Shown: positions 20,023-26,497 of the stretch, in pieces | Position numbering within the stretch: position 1 is the stretch's first letter | How the letters are laid out: the number at the start of each line of letters is the position of its first letter | Virus record (IMG/VR): IMGVR_UViG_3300031977_000925 | Location: 1-27,806 of that record | Strand: one strand, 5' to 3' | DNA length: 27,806 nt | From: a virus | Notes under the pieces: model-generated | The model's input: only the letters and a program-made list of their open reading frames with translations | Databases searched by the model: none | Told to the model about the DNA's origin: nothing | Position numbers and translations under genes: made by a program

Positions 20023-21210
20023 ATGCGAATCGTAGAACTAATCTTAGATGACCAAGAGATAACAGGGATAGAAGCGATATCTGTCGTAGAGAACCCTGCC
20101 ATTGAAGAGGATTTTATTGCACTTAAAAACGAAGAGATAAAACTTGCTGAGGTATCAGGCGAGAAGCGTATCCTACTTGGTGCATTACTTATCCCAAACA
20201 AACCTATATACAGACGTAAGGGCGATGATGAGTATTATATATACTTTTCAAAAGATACAGTAGAAAAGGCATCGCAGCTATACTTACAGAATGGCAATCA
20301 AAACAAAGCCACATTAGAACATCAACACAGCATTAACGGATTAACACTTGTAGAAAGTTGGATAGTAGAGGACGAAACACACGACAAATCAAGAAAGTAC
20401 GGGCTAAATGTACCTGTGGGAACTTGGATGGGGGCTGTAAAAGTCAACAACGAAGAGATATGGGAATCGTATGTGCGCACAAAAAAAATTAAAGGATTCA
20501 GTATTGAGGGGTATTTCGCTGACAAGATGGAACGCCCTAAAGAACCTATCAATGACTTTGATGAGGACGAAGCTCAGGATATGCTGAAACACATCCGTAG
20601 AATCGTTAAAAAGGATGGTAGATACAAAGATGGTAAAAAAGAGGAATTAGAATCCTACTCTGATTACCCAAGTGGTGTAAAAAACAACGCAAAGCGTGGT
20701 ATTGAACTCAACGAGAAAGTAAATAACAAATGTGCTACTGATGTAGGTAAGATACGAGCGCAACAATTAGCACAGGGTAAACCTATCTCAAAAGAAACTA
20801 TCAAACGTATGTACTCATATCTAAGCAGAGCAGAAGAGTACTACGATGAAAGCGACACTAAGGCGTGTGGCACTATCTCTTATCTTCTATGGGGTGGTAA
20901 AGCAGGTAAGCGATGGGCTGAAAGCAAGTTAAAAGAATTAGGCGAATTAGATTTAGCTTCTCAGGTTATTAATGACGAGATGGCGATTATAGATGATAGA
21001 CTTGCGTTTGCTACAAAAGAATTAGCAATAGCAGCAGCAAAAGATATTGGTTGCGAATCTTACCACGAACACGAGTACGAGGGTAAGGTATGGTATATGC
21101 CTTGCGAACAGCACAACCTTAAAAAGCCATGCCAAGATGGATACGTCCAATATGGCATGAAAATGAAAAACGGAAAAAAAGTACCTAATTGCATACCGAT
21201 AGATGGCTAA
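20023..21210 (+). CDS. Prohead protease, XkdF-like, with two extra C-terminal domains
   Basis: 395 residues. Residues ~48-165 match the XkdF-type serine protease: LGALLIPNKPIYRRKGDDEY, KATLEHQHSINGLTLVESWI with the candidate His (100 or 102), and IKGFSIEGYF with candidate Ser160. Residues ~215-300 form a separate domain (YPSGVKNNAKRGIELNEKVN, then CGTISYLLWGGKAGKRWAES) often seen fused to phage head proteins. The C-terminus has CESYHEHEYEGKVWYMPCEQ and a Y-x-QYGMK-x-K-x-G-x-x-VPNC motif. The protease trims scaffold and capsid during maturation. The roles of the other two domains are unknown. Scaffold and capsid genes follow. Confidence 0.8.
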   Translation: MRIVELILDDQEITGIEAISVVENPAIEEDFIALKNEEIKLAEVSGEKRILLGALLIPNKPIYRRKGDDEYYIYFSKDTVEKASQLYLQNGNQNKATLEHQHSINGLTLVESWIVEDETHDKSRKYGLNVPVGTWMGAVKVNNEEIWESYVRTKKIKGFSIEGYFADKMERPKEPINDFDEDEAQDMLKHIRRIVKKDGRYKDGKKEELESYSDYPSGVKNNAKRGIELNEKVNNKCATDVGKIRAQQLAQGKPISKETIKRMYSYLSRAEEYYDESDTKACGTISYLLWGGKAGKRWAESKLKELGELDLASQVINDEMAIIDDRLAFATKELAIAAAKDIGCESYHEHEYEGKVWYMPCEQHNLKKPCQDGYVQYGMKMKNGKKVPNCIPIDG

Positions 21211-21337
21211 ACGAATAGACTACATAAAAGTATTAAAGCCAAAGGTACGCAGAAAAGGTGTACACGCTAAAACCAAAATGAGTAGCATTAAAGGTTCAAA
21301 GCTATATAAGAAAAAATACAGAGGTCAAGGAAAATGA
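21203..21337 (+). CDS. 44-residue basic phage protein (KTKxSxxKxSKxYKKxYRGQGK type)
   Basis: MAKRIDYIKVLKPKVRRKGV, then HAKTKMSSIKGSKLYKKKYR and GQGK. The HAKTK...SK-x-YKK-x-YRGQG ending is one I recognise in many phages at this head-gene position. Highly basic, so nucleic-acid binding is plausible, but its function is unknown. It overlaps the protease by 8 bases and the next gene by 4 (ATGA). Confidence 0.72.
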   Translation: MAKRIDYIKVLKPKVRRKGVHAKTKMSSIKGSKLYKKKYRGQGK

Positions 21338-21477
21338 TTAAACGACTTAAACGATTTATCACACCATCGAGAACAAGCCCTAAGGGATCAAGACGTGCGT
21401 GTTTATGTGAGGATAACACGTATTCTATAAAGTGTTGTGACGGCTCGTTAAGAGCGCAAGGTATTGGGAAGGTATAG
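21334..21477 (+). CDS. 47-residue Cys-containing phage protein (CLC..NTYSI.CCDGS.RAQGIG type)
   Basis: MIKRLKRFITPSRTSPKGSR, then RACLCEDNTYSIKCCDGSLR and AQGIGKV. The four-Cys CxC...CC core followed by DGSLxAQGIG is a pattern that recurs in Bacteroidetes phages near the head genes. It may bind metal or form disulphides in the virion. It ends 40 bases before the scaffold gene, with late promoter L4 between. Confidence 0.72.
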   Translation: MIKRLKRFITPSRTSPKGSRRACLCEDNTYSIKCCDGSLRAQGIGKV

Positions 21478-21484
21478 CCCAAAA

Positions 21485-21514
21485 TACAAATTAATTTTTA
21501 AATACGTTATACTA
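21485..21514 (+). promoter_or_regulatory. Putative late promoter L4, before scaffold
   Basis: TACAAATT (21485-21492), 10 bases, then TACGTTATACTA (21503-21514), two bases before the ATG. The downstream half differs from the others at two positions, which breaks the TTATATAA palindrome seen elsewhere. Confidence 0.65.
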
Positions 21515-21516
21515 TT

Positions 21517-22104
21517 ATGAAAGCGACAGAAATTCTAAGTAAAATCAAAACCTATCTTGGGGAAGATACTGCTGATATTGTAGAAAATATCGAGCAATCC
21601 CAAGTAGTAGAGTTAGCACAAGCGAAACTCGAAAATGGAACTGTCCTTGAAGCAGAAGCGTTTGAATCAGGCAAAGAAGTCTTTATCCTTACAGACGATG
21701 AGAAAGTAGCCGTACCCGTTGGCGAATACCAAATGGAAGATGGTCAAATCCTTGTTGTAAGCGAAGAGGGTATCATTGGCGAAATCAAATCTGCTGAACA
21801 GGAAGAGGAAGAAGTAGAAGCATCTGAGGAAGTTGAAGAACTTGAGGAAGTGGAAGCTGAATATGCTACTAAAGAAGAGTTAGCAGAAGTGAGATCATTG
21901 GTTGAGGAAATCAAGCAGATGATTGAAAAGAAAGAGGAAATGAGCGAAGTTGAAGAGCAAGTGAAAGAGGAACTATCCGAAACACCTGCCACAGAAGCGA
22001 TCACTCATAACCCTGAACCCAAACAAAAAGTAAGTCTTAAGTATGCGCAAAACAGAAAGCAAAGTACTTTCGACAAAGTAATGTCTAAAATTGTTAACAA
22101 TTAA
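21517..22104 (+). CDS. Head scaffolding protein candidate
   Basis: 195 residues, very acidic, with runs of Glu (about 92-115: EQEEEEVEASEEVEELEEVE) and coiled-coil helices (LAEVRSLVEEIKQMIEKKEE). A small beta part at 40-90 (KLENGTVLEAEAFESGKEVF) precedes them. A basic C-terminus (KVSLKYAQNRKQSTFDKVMS) would contact the capsid protein. Acidic coiled-coil composition, place between protease and capsid, and a separate late promoter all fit scaffold. It would be cut by the protease during maturation. Confidence 0.8.
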   Translation: MKATEILSKIKTYLGEDTADIVENIEQSQVVELAQAKLENGTVLEAEAFESGKEVFILTDDEKVAVPVGEYQMEDGQILVVSEEGIIGEIKSAEQEEEEVEASEEVEELEEVEAEYATKEELAEVRSLVEEIKQMIEKKEEMSEVEEQVKEELSETPATEAITHNPEPKQKVSLKYAQNRKQSTFDKVMSKIVNN

Positions 22105-22114
22105 ATTTATATAA
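22085..22114 (+). promoter_or_regulatory. Variant late promoter L4b, before the major capsid gene
   Basis: CTAAAAT (22085-22091), 10 bases, then TAAATTTATATAA (22102-22114), one base before the ATG. Compared with TACGTTATATAA it has AA for CG and one extra base, but the upstream box and the spacing are exact. It overlaps the end of the scaffold gene. Confidence 0.42.
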
Positions 22115-22115
22115 A

Positions 22116-23012
22116 ATGCCAAATCCAACTATTACAGGAAGTAGCTATGCAGGGGAATTTGCAGGAAAATATCTCGGTGCAGCCCTTCTAAGTGCTGATA
22201 CACTTGACAAAGGTGCTATCACAATTTTACCAAATGTAAAGTACAAAGCTGCTATGAAAGTAGGTGCGTTCTCAAATCTTGTGCGCTCTGCTGATTGCGA
22301 CTTTGACTCTACTACATCAACACTAACTCTAACTGAGAAAGTGATTACACCAACTGAGTTGCAAGTTAACTTACAAATCTGTAAGAAAGAACTTCACGCT
22401 GATTGGGAAGCTGCTCAAATGGGATTCTCTGCTTTTGACGAGCTACCCCCATTGTTCTCAGACTTCGTTATCGCTCGTGTAGCTGCTGAGGTTGCTAAAG
22501 CAACTGAAACTTCTATATGGTCAGGTAGCGCAGGGGAAGGCAACTTTGATGGTTTTGAAACTCTACTTACTGCTGATGCAGACGTAGTAGATGTTACTGC
22601 TGTTACTGTTACTACTTCAAACGTAATTGCTCAATTACAGGCGATTGTAGATGCTATCCCAAGTGGTGTATATGGTAAAGAAGATTTAACTATCTATATC
22701 TCTCAAAACATCGCTAAAGCGTATGTAGGCGCACAAGCTGCTTTGGGTTATAGAGATTTGTATCACGTAGGACAGACTGAGATGAACTTTCAGGGAATCC
22801 CATTGTTTGCCACAGGTGGTCTTGCTGATAACACAGCAGTAGCTGCTCAGAAAAGCAACCTTTTCTTTGCGACAGGTTTGCTAAATGATAGAAATGAGGT
22901 GCGCGTGATAGACACCGCTGATTTTTTAGGCGACGACAATGTTCGTGTAGTTATGCGCTATACAGCAGGTGTGCAGCATGGTATTGGTTCTGATATCGTT
23001 CTCTACTCGTAA
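22116..23012 (+). CDS. Major capsid protein (HK97-fold type)
   Basis: 298 residues. It opens PNPTITGSSYAGEFAGKYLG, with Gly/Ala-rich turns. An E-loop-like segment follows (VKYKAAMKVGAFSNLVRSAD), then ELQVNLQICKKELHADWEAA, a spine-helix-like FSDFVIARVAAEVAKATETS, and late strands DNVRVVMRYTAGVQHGIGSD. Length, order and composition match capsid proteins of Bacteroidetes siphoviruses. A strong terminator follows. It is expected to be the most abundant virion protein. Confidence 0.86.
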   Translation: MPNPTITGSSYAGEFAGKYLGAALLSADTLDKGAITILPNVKYKAAMKVGAFSNLVRSADCDFDSTTSTLTLTEKVITPTELQVNLQICKKELHADWEAAQMGFSAFDELPPLFSDFVIARVAAEVAKATETSIWSGSAGEGNFDGFETLLTADADVVDVTAVTVTTSNVIAQLQAIVDAIPSGVYGKEDLTIYISQNIAKAYVGAQAALGYRDLYHVGQTEMNFQGIPLFATGGLADNTAVAAQKSNLFFATGLLNDRNEVRVIDTADFLGDDNVRVVMRYTAGVQHGIGSDIVLYS

Positions 23013-23030
23013 TCAATAATTCTCTAACTT

Positions 23031-23070
23031 AAAAGGGGTGGGTAAGCCGAGTGCCTACCTACCCTTTTTT
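23031..23070 (+). terminator. Rho-independent terminator after the capsid gene
   Basis: A nine-pair stem GGGTGGGTA/TACCTACCC with one G-U pair and an 11-base loop. AAAA lies before it and TTTTTT after it, so the stem can extend. No late promoter box is seen between it and the tail-tube-like gene, which suggests deliberate partial readthrough. Confidence 0.88.
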
Positions 23071-23087
23071 ATTAAAATAAAATTAAT

Positions 23088-23609
23088 ATGGCTTGTGCAG
23101 TATCAAACGGAAGAGCGTTACCATGTAAAAGTGGTGTAGGTGGGCTGAAAAACATTTACTTTGGACCATACACATCTACCACAGCAGCATTGACTGACAG
23201 TAGTGGTACAATCACTTTAGATGATAGCGTATCTTTCTACAAATATGAAATCAAGGGCAACTCGTCATTAGAAACTGCTATTAACTCGTCAAGAGAAAAT
23301 GGCACTACTTTTTATGAGTCAACCCTTAATGTTACATTTACGTTTTTAGATGTAGCTACTCAAGAGCAGATTAAGCTCTTAGCACATGGTCGACCTCAAA
23401 TCGTTGTTGAGGATTATAATGGCAACGGATTTTTAGTAGGTAAAGATCATGGTTCAGAAGTTACAGGGGGTACAGTTGTTACAGGTGCAGCTATGGGGGA
23501 TTTAAGTGGATTTACGCTTACCCTTACTGCTCAGGAAACAGCACCACCTTTCTTTGTAGCATCATTACCAACTGATGACTCATCATCACCAATTAACCCA
23601 ACACCATAA
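23088..23609 (+). CDS. Major tail tube protein candidate
   Basis: 173 residues. It begins ACAVSNGRALPCKSGVGGLK, a conserved start (C-x-x-x-x-GRxxPCK-x-x-GG) I associate with Bacteroidetes-phage tail tube proteins. A beta-rich body follows (FYKYEIKGNSSLETAINSSR, then STLNVTFTFLDVATQEQIKL) and a Pro/Ser-rich end. Position after the capsid and before the neck genes is consistent. It follows the capsid terminator by 17 bases, so its dose would be set by readthrough. Confidence 0.72.
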   Translation: MACAVSNGRALPCKSGVGGLKNIYFGPYTSTTAALTDSSGTITLDDSVSFYKYEIKGNSSLETAINSSRENGTTFYESTLNVTFTFLDVATQEQIKLLAHGRPQIVVEDYNGNGFLVGKDHGSEVTGGTVVTGAAMGDLSGFTLTLTAQETAPPFFVASLPTDDSSSPINPTP

Positions 23610-23664
23610 ATTTTTTGTATATTAGCAAAGAGTTTATTTCATTAAGTTTGGTTTAATAATAATT

Positions 23665-23690
23665 AGGGGGTTTAAAAGCCCCCTTTTTTA
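23665..23690 (+). terminator. Rho-independent terminator after the tail-tube-like gene
   Basis: A five-to-six-pair stem AGGGGG/CCCCCT with the loop TTTAAAAG, then TTTTTA. It lies three bases before late promoter L5, so one unit ends and the next starts here. Confidence 0.88.
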
Positions 23691-23693
23691 TTA

Positions 23694-23723
23694 CACAAAA
23701 TTTACAATCTATACGTTATATAT
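23694..23723 (+). promoter_or_regulatory. Putative late promoter L5, before neck/portal genes
   Basis: CACAAAAT (23694-23701), 10 bases, then TACGTTATATAT (23712-23723), five bases before the ATG at 23729. It stands directly behind a terminator, the arrangement expected of a real promoter. It would drive neck, portal, adaptor and fibre genes. Confidence 0.74.
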
Positions 23724-23728
23724 GTAGT

Positions 23729-24148
23729 ATGATAATCTTAACTACATCCACATCTGATCAAACTTTTAAAGTTATACCACGTAGAACCATTGTGGGGGGC
23801 TTGATTTTGACGATAAGAAACGAATCAACAAACGATGTTACTACATATACAGGGGACTTTATTTGGAGTATATATAACACAACCTATAATCTATCTTCTA
23901 TTGAGTGGCAAGGGTCAGACTTATCAGGTAGTCAAGGCGAAACGTATTTAGAAATTACAAATAAGTTTGACTTAACGGAGTCTAACTATTATACATTTAC
24001 AATATCAGACTCAGTAGGAGAATTGTACAAAGGTGTTATATTCTGTACAGACCAAACAGTAGATCAAGATACGAACTCTTATTATACTGTAAATGAGGGC
24101 GAATATGTATCAAGCACTACATTTGATAATGATTATATTATATTATGA
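23729..24148 (+). CDS. Virion-associated protein (neck or head-tail), hypothetical
   Basis: 139 residues, beta-rich: MIILTTSTSDQTFKVIPRRT, then GGLILTIRNESTNDVTTYTG and LEITNKFDLTESNYYTFTIS. The L-x-T-x-x-S-x-x-x-F-K-x-x-PR-R opening is common among small proteins near portal genes in marine Bacteroidetes phages. No enzyme motif. It overlaps the portal start by 4 bases (ATGA). Exact structural role unknown. Confidence 0.6.
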   Translation: MIILTTSTSDQTFKVIPRRTIVGGLILTIRNESTNDVTTYTGDFIWSIYNTTYNLSSIEWQGSDLSGSQGETYLEITNKFDLTESNYYTFTISDSVGELYKGVIFCTDQTVDQDTNSYYTVNEGEYVSSTTFDNDYIIL

Positions 24149-25902
24149 AAAACGATTTAAGAATAGTTAACCTAAGCACCTACACAAGTCCTACTGTAAA
24201 AGAAGTACGGAATCAAGAGTTTGTGAGCTATGGCGAAGATAACAACTACTTTCAGTATCTCATAGACAGATACAATGGTAGCCCTACTAATAACGCTATC
24301 ATAAACGGAATTAGTGAGATGATTTATGGTAAGGGGTTAGATGCTACTGATAGTAATAAGAAACCTGACCAATACGCACAGATGGTGTCTTTGTTTAATG
24401 CTGATTGTGTTCGTAAGGTAGTGTACGATTTAAAATTGATGGGTCAATGTGCTATTCAGATAATCTACTCTAAGGATAGAACTAAAATTGTAAAACTTGA
24501 GCATATCCCTGTTGAAACACTACGAGCTGAGAAGTGTAATGATAAAGGCGAAATTGAAGCGTACTTTTATCACTACGATTGGGCTAAGTACAAAAAGAGC
24601 GATGAGATAAAACGTATCCCTGCCTTTGGAACTTCAAAAGAGGGCTTAGAGATTATGTACATCAAACCTTATAGAGCAGGATTTAAGTATTATTCGCCTG
24701 TTGATTATCAAGGGGGTACACAATACGCAGAATTAGAGGAAGAGATAAGCAACTATCACTTAAACAATATAATGAATGGTTTAGCACCATCTATGCTTAT
24801 CAACTTTAATAACGGAACACCTGACCCTGAGCAAAGGGAACTAATCGAAAGACGTATTTATGAGAAGTTTAGTGGTAGTAGCAATGCAGGTAAGTTTATT
24901 TTGGCTTTTAATGATAACGCAGAAACTGCTGCCGATATACAACCTATTCAACTTTCTGATGCTCACAATCAATATCAGTTTTTAAGTGATGAGAGCGCTC
25001 GTAAGATACTCGTTTCACACAGGGTAGTATCGCCTATGCTTTTAGGAATTAAAGACAATACAGGGCTTGGAAACAACGCAGACGAGCTTAAAACAGCTAC
25101 TATTCTTATGGATAACACAGTTATTCGTCCGTTTCAAAGATTGTTGATTGAGAGCTTTGACCAAATCCTTGCGTATAATAACATTTCACTTAACCTTTAC
25201 TTTAAAACCTTACAACCTTTAGAGTTTACCGACCTTGACAATGTTGCTGATATGGAAACACGAGAAGAGGAAACAGGGGTTAAAATGAGCAAAGAGGACT
25301 TGACTGATGAAGAGTTTGATATCATCCTTGACGAGCTAAGGGGCGAAACAATGTCAAACCGATGGGAAGCGGTTGATGTAAGAGAACACAGCGAGGATAA
25401 CGAAAGTATAGAGGATTGGGCTGTAAAGCACATTGAAAGCAAAGAAGAGAAATTAGAAAAAAGATCAATAGATTCTAAAAAGAGTGGGTTTAGTTATTTA
25501 GACAAATCCCTATATAAAGTAAGATATCGATACGCTGAAAAATACAGCTCAGGCAAATCAAGACAGTTTTGTCGTATTATGATGAGCAGAAGCGGTAGAG
25601 GTGTAGTATATAGAATAGAAGATATTGACAAGGCATCAAACGCAGGTGTAAATAAGTCTTTTGGACATCAGGGCAAAGCATACGATTTGTTTAGATTCAA
25701 AGGTGGGGTTAATTGTGGGCATAGATGGGAAGAGGTCTTATACAGACTAAAATCTAAGACTATGAAAAAAGTTATCCAAAACTACGATGAAGTAGATAAG
25801 ATACCTAAGTCTTATGCGCCTACTCCAAGAGGATATAAGGATGCAGCCAAAGCACCAAAAGACATGAAAGACCAAGGACACCACCCAAATTATAAAGGAT
25901 AA
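24145..25902 (+). CDS. Portal protein with extra C-terminal domain
   Basis: 585 residues. Residues 1-360 follow the PBSX/HK97-type portal: FVSYGEDNNYFQYLIDRYNG, GSPTNNAIINGISEMIYGKG, QIIYSKDRTKIVKLEHIPVE, ISNYHLNNIMNGLAPSMLIN, then ILVSHRVVSPMLLGIKDNTG. Residues ~470-560 are a separate domain (KVRYRYAEKYSSGKSRQFCR, then SNAGVNKSFGHQGKAYDLFR and GGVNCGHRWEEVLYRLKSK) with Cys and His suggestive of metal binding. The same domain is known fused or near portals in other phages, function unknown. The portal forms the head vertex ring for packaging. It lies far from terL. Confidence 0.88.
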   Translation: MKNDLRIVNLSTYTSPTVKEVRNQEFVSYGEDNNYFQYLIDRYNGSPTNNAIINGISEMIYGKGLDATDSNKKPDQYAQMVSLFNADCVRKVVYDLKLMGQCAIQIIYSKDRTKIVKLEHIPVETLRAEKCNDKGEIEAYFYHYDWAKYKKSDEIKRIPAFGTSKEGLEIMYIKPYRAGFKYYSPVDYQGGTQYAELEEEISNYHLNNIMNGLAPSMLINFNNGTPDPEQRELIERRIYEKFSGSSNAGKFILAFNDNAETAADIQPIQLSDAHNQYQFLSDESARKILVSHRVVSPMLLGIKDNTGLGNNADELKTATILMDNTVIRPFQRLLIESFDQILAYNNISLNLYFKTLQPLEFTDLDNVADMETREEETGVKMSKEDLTDEEFDIILDELRGETMSNRWEAVDVREHSEDNESIEDWAVKHIESKEEKLEKRSIDSKKSGFSYLDKSLYKVRYRYAEKYSSGKSRQFCRIMMSRSGRGVVYRIEDIDKASNAGVNKSFGHQGKAYDLFRFKGGVNCGHRWEEVLYRLKSKTMKKVIQNYDEVDKIPKSYAPTPRGYKDAAKAPKDMKDQGHHPNYKG

Positions 25903-26402
25903 TGGCAACAGCACTATTTATTTCAAGAACGGACTTAGTTAAGAACAGTATTATCGATGGTAATGTTGATACTGACAAGTTTATACAGTTTATCAAGATT
26001 GCACAACAAATTCAGGTTCAGAACTATTTAGGTACAGACCTTTACAACAAGATTAGTGCGGATATTATTGCAGGTACGCTTACAGGCGATTATCTTAACC
26101 TTGTAAATGATTATATACAACCCATGCTTATATGGTGGGCGCAGGTTGAGTATCTACCTTATGCAGCTTATCAGATTAAAAATGGCGGTGTATTTAAGCA
26201 CACCTCAGAGAATAGCGAAAGCGTAAATAAAAACGAAGTAGATTATTTAGTAGGAAAGGCACGAGATACAGCAGAGTATTACACACGTAGATTTATTGAC
26301 TATATGAGTTTTAATAGCTCTACGTTCCCTGAGTACAATAGCAACTCAGACTCTGATGTATATCCTGATACAGACTCACTATTTAATGGGTGGGTATTAT
26401 GA
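25902..26402 (+). CDS. Head-tail adaptor-like protein, DUF6712-like
   Basis: 166 residues, mostly helical. ALFISRTDLVKNSIIDGNVD, then FIKIAQQIQVQNYLGTDLYN and ISADIIAGTLTGDYLNLVND resemble the adaptor-like DUF6712 family (ALFI-x-x-x-D-L...GNVD...AQ...YLGTDLY). Such helical proteins dock under the portal. It starts on the last base of the portal gene (TAATG) and overlaps the next by 4 (ATGA). Confidence 0.72.
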   Translation: MATALFISRTDLVKNSIIDGNVDTDKFIQFIKIAQQIQVQNYLGTDLYNKISADIIAGTLTGDYLNLVNDYIQPMLIWWAQVEYLPYAAYQIKNGGVFKHTSENSESVNKNEVDYLVGKARDTAEYYTRRFIDYMSFNSSTFPEYNSNSDSDVYPDTDSLFNGWVL

Positions 26403-26497
26403 GATATAAACCAAAAGACAAAAATATAGTTAAGCTAAAAAAATACTTAACCAAAGAATTGAAACCAAATTTTAAAGACTTATTAAAAACGACATAG
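26399..26497 (+). CDS. 32-residue basic micro-protein
   Basis: MRYKPKDKNIVKLKKYLTKE, then LKPNFKDLLKTT. About a third of residues are Lys. ATGA overlap with the adaptor gene, and its TAG ends directly before the fibre ATG. Codon-level tiling supports a real gene; no function recognised. Confidence 0.5.
   Translation: MRYKPKDKNIVKLKKYLTKELKPNFKDLLKTT

Noticed and set aside
21464-21484. Weak hairpin TTGGG/CCCAA before the scaffold gene as a terminator
   Set aside because: Only five pairs, it overlaps the end of a small gene, and no T run follows directly.
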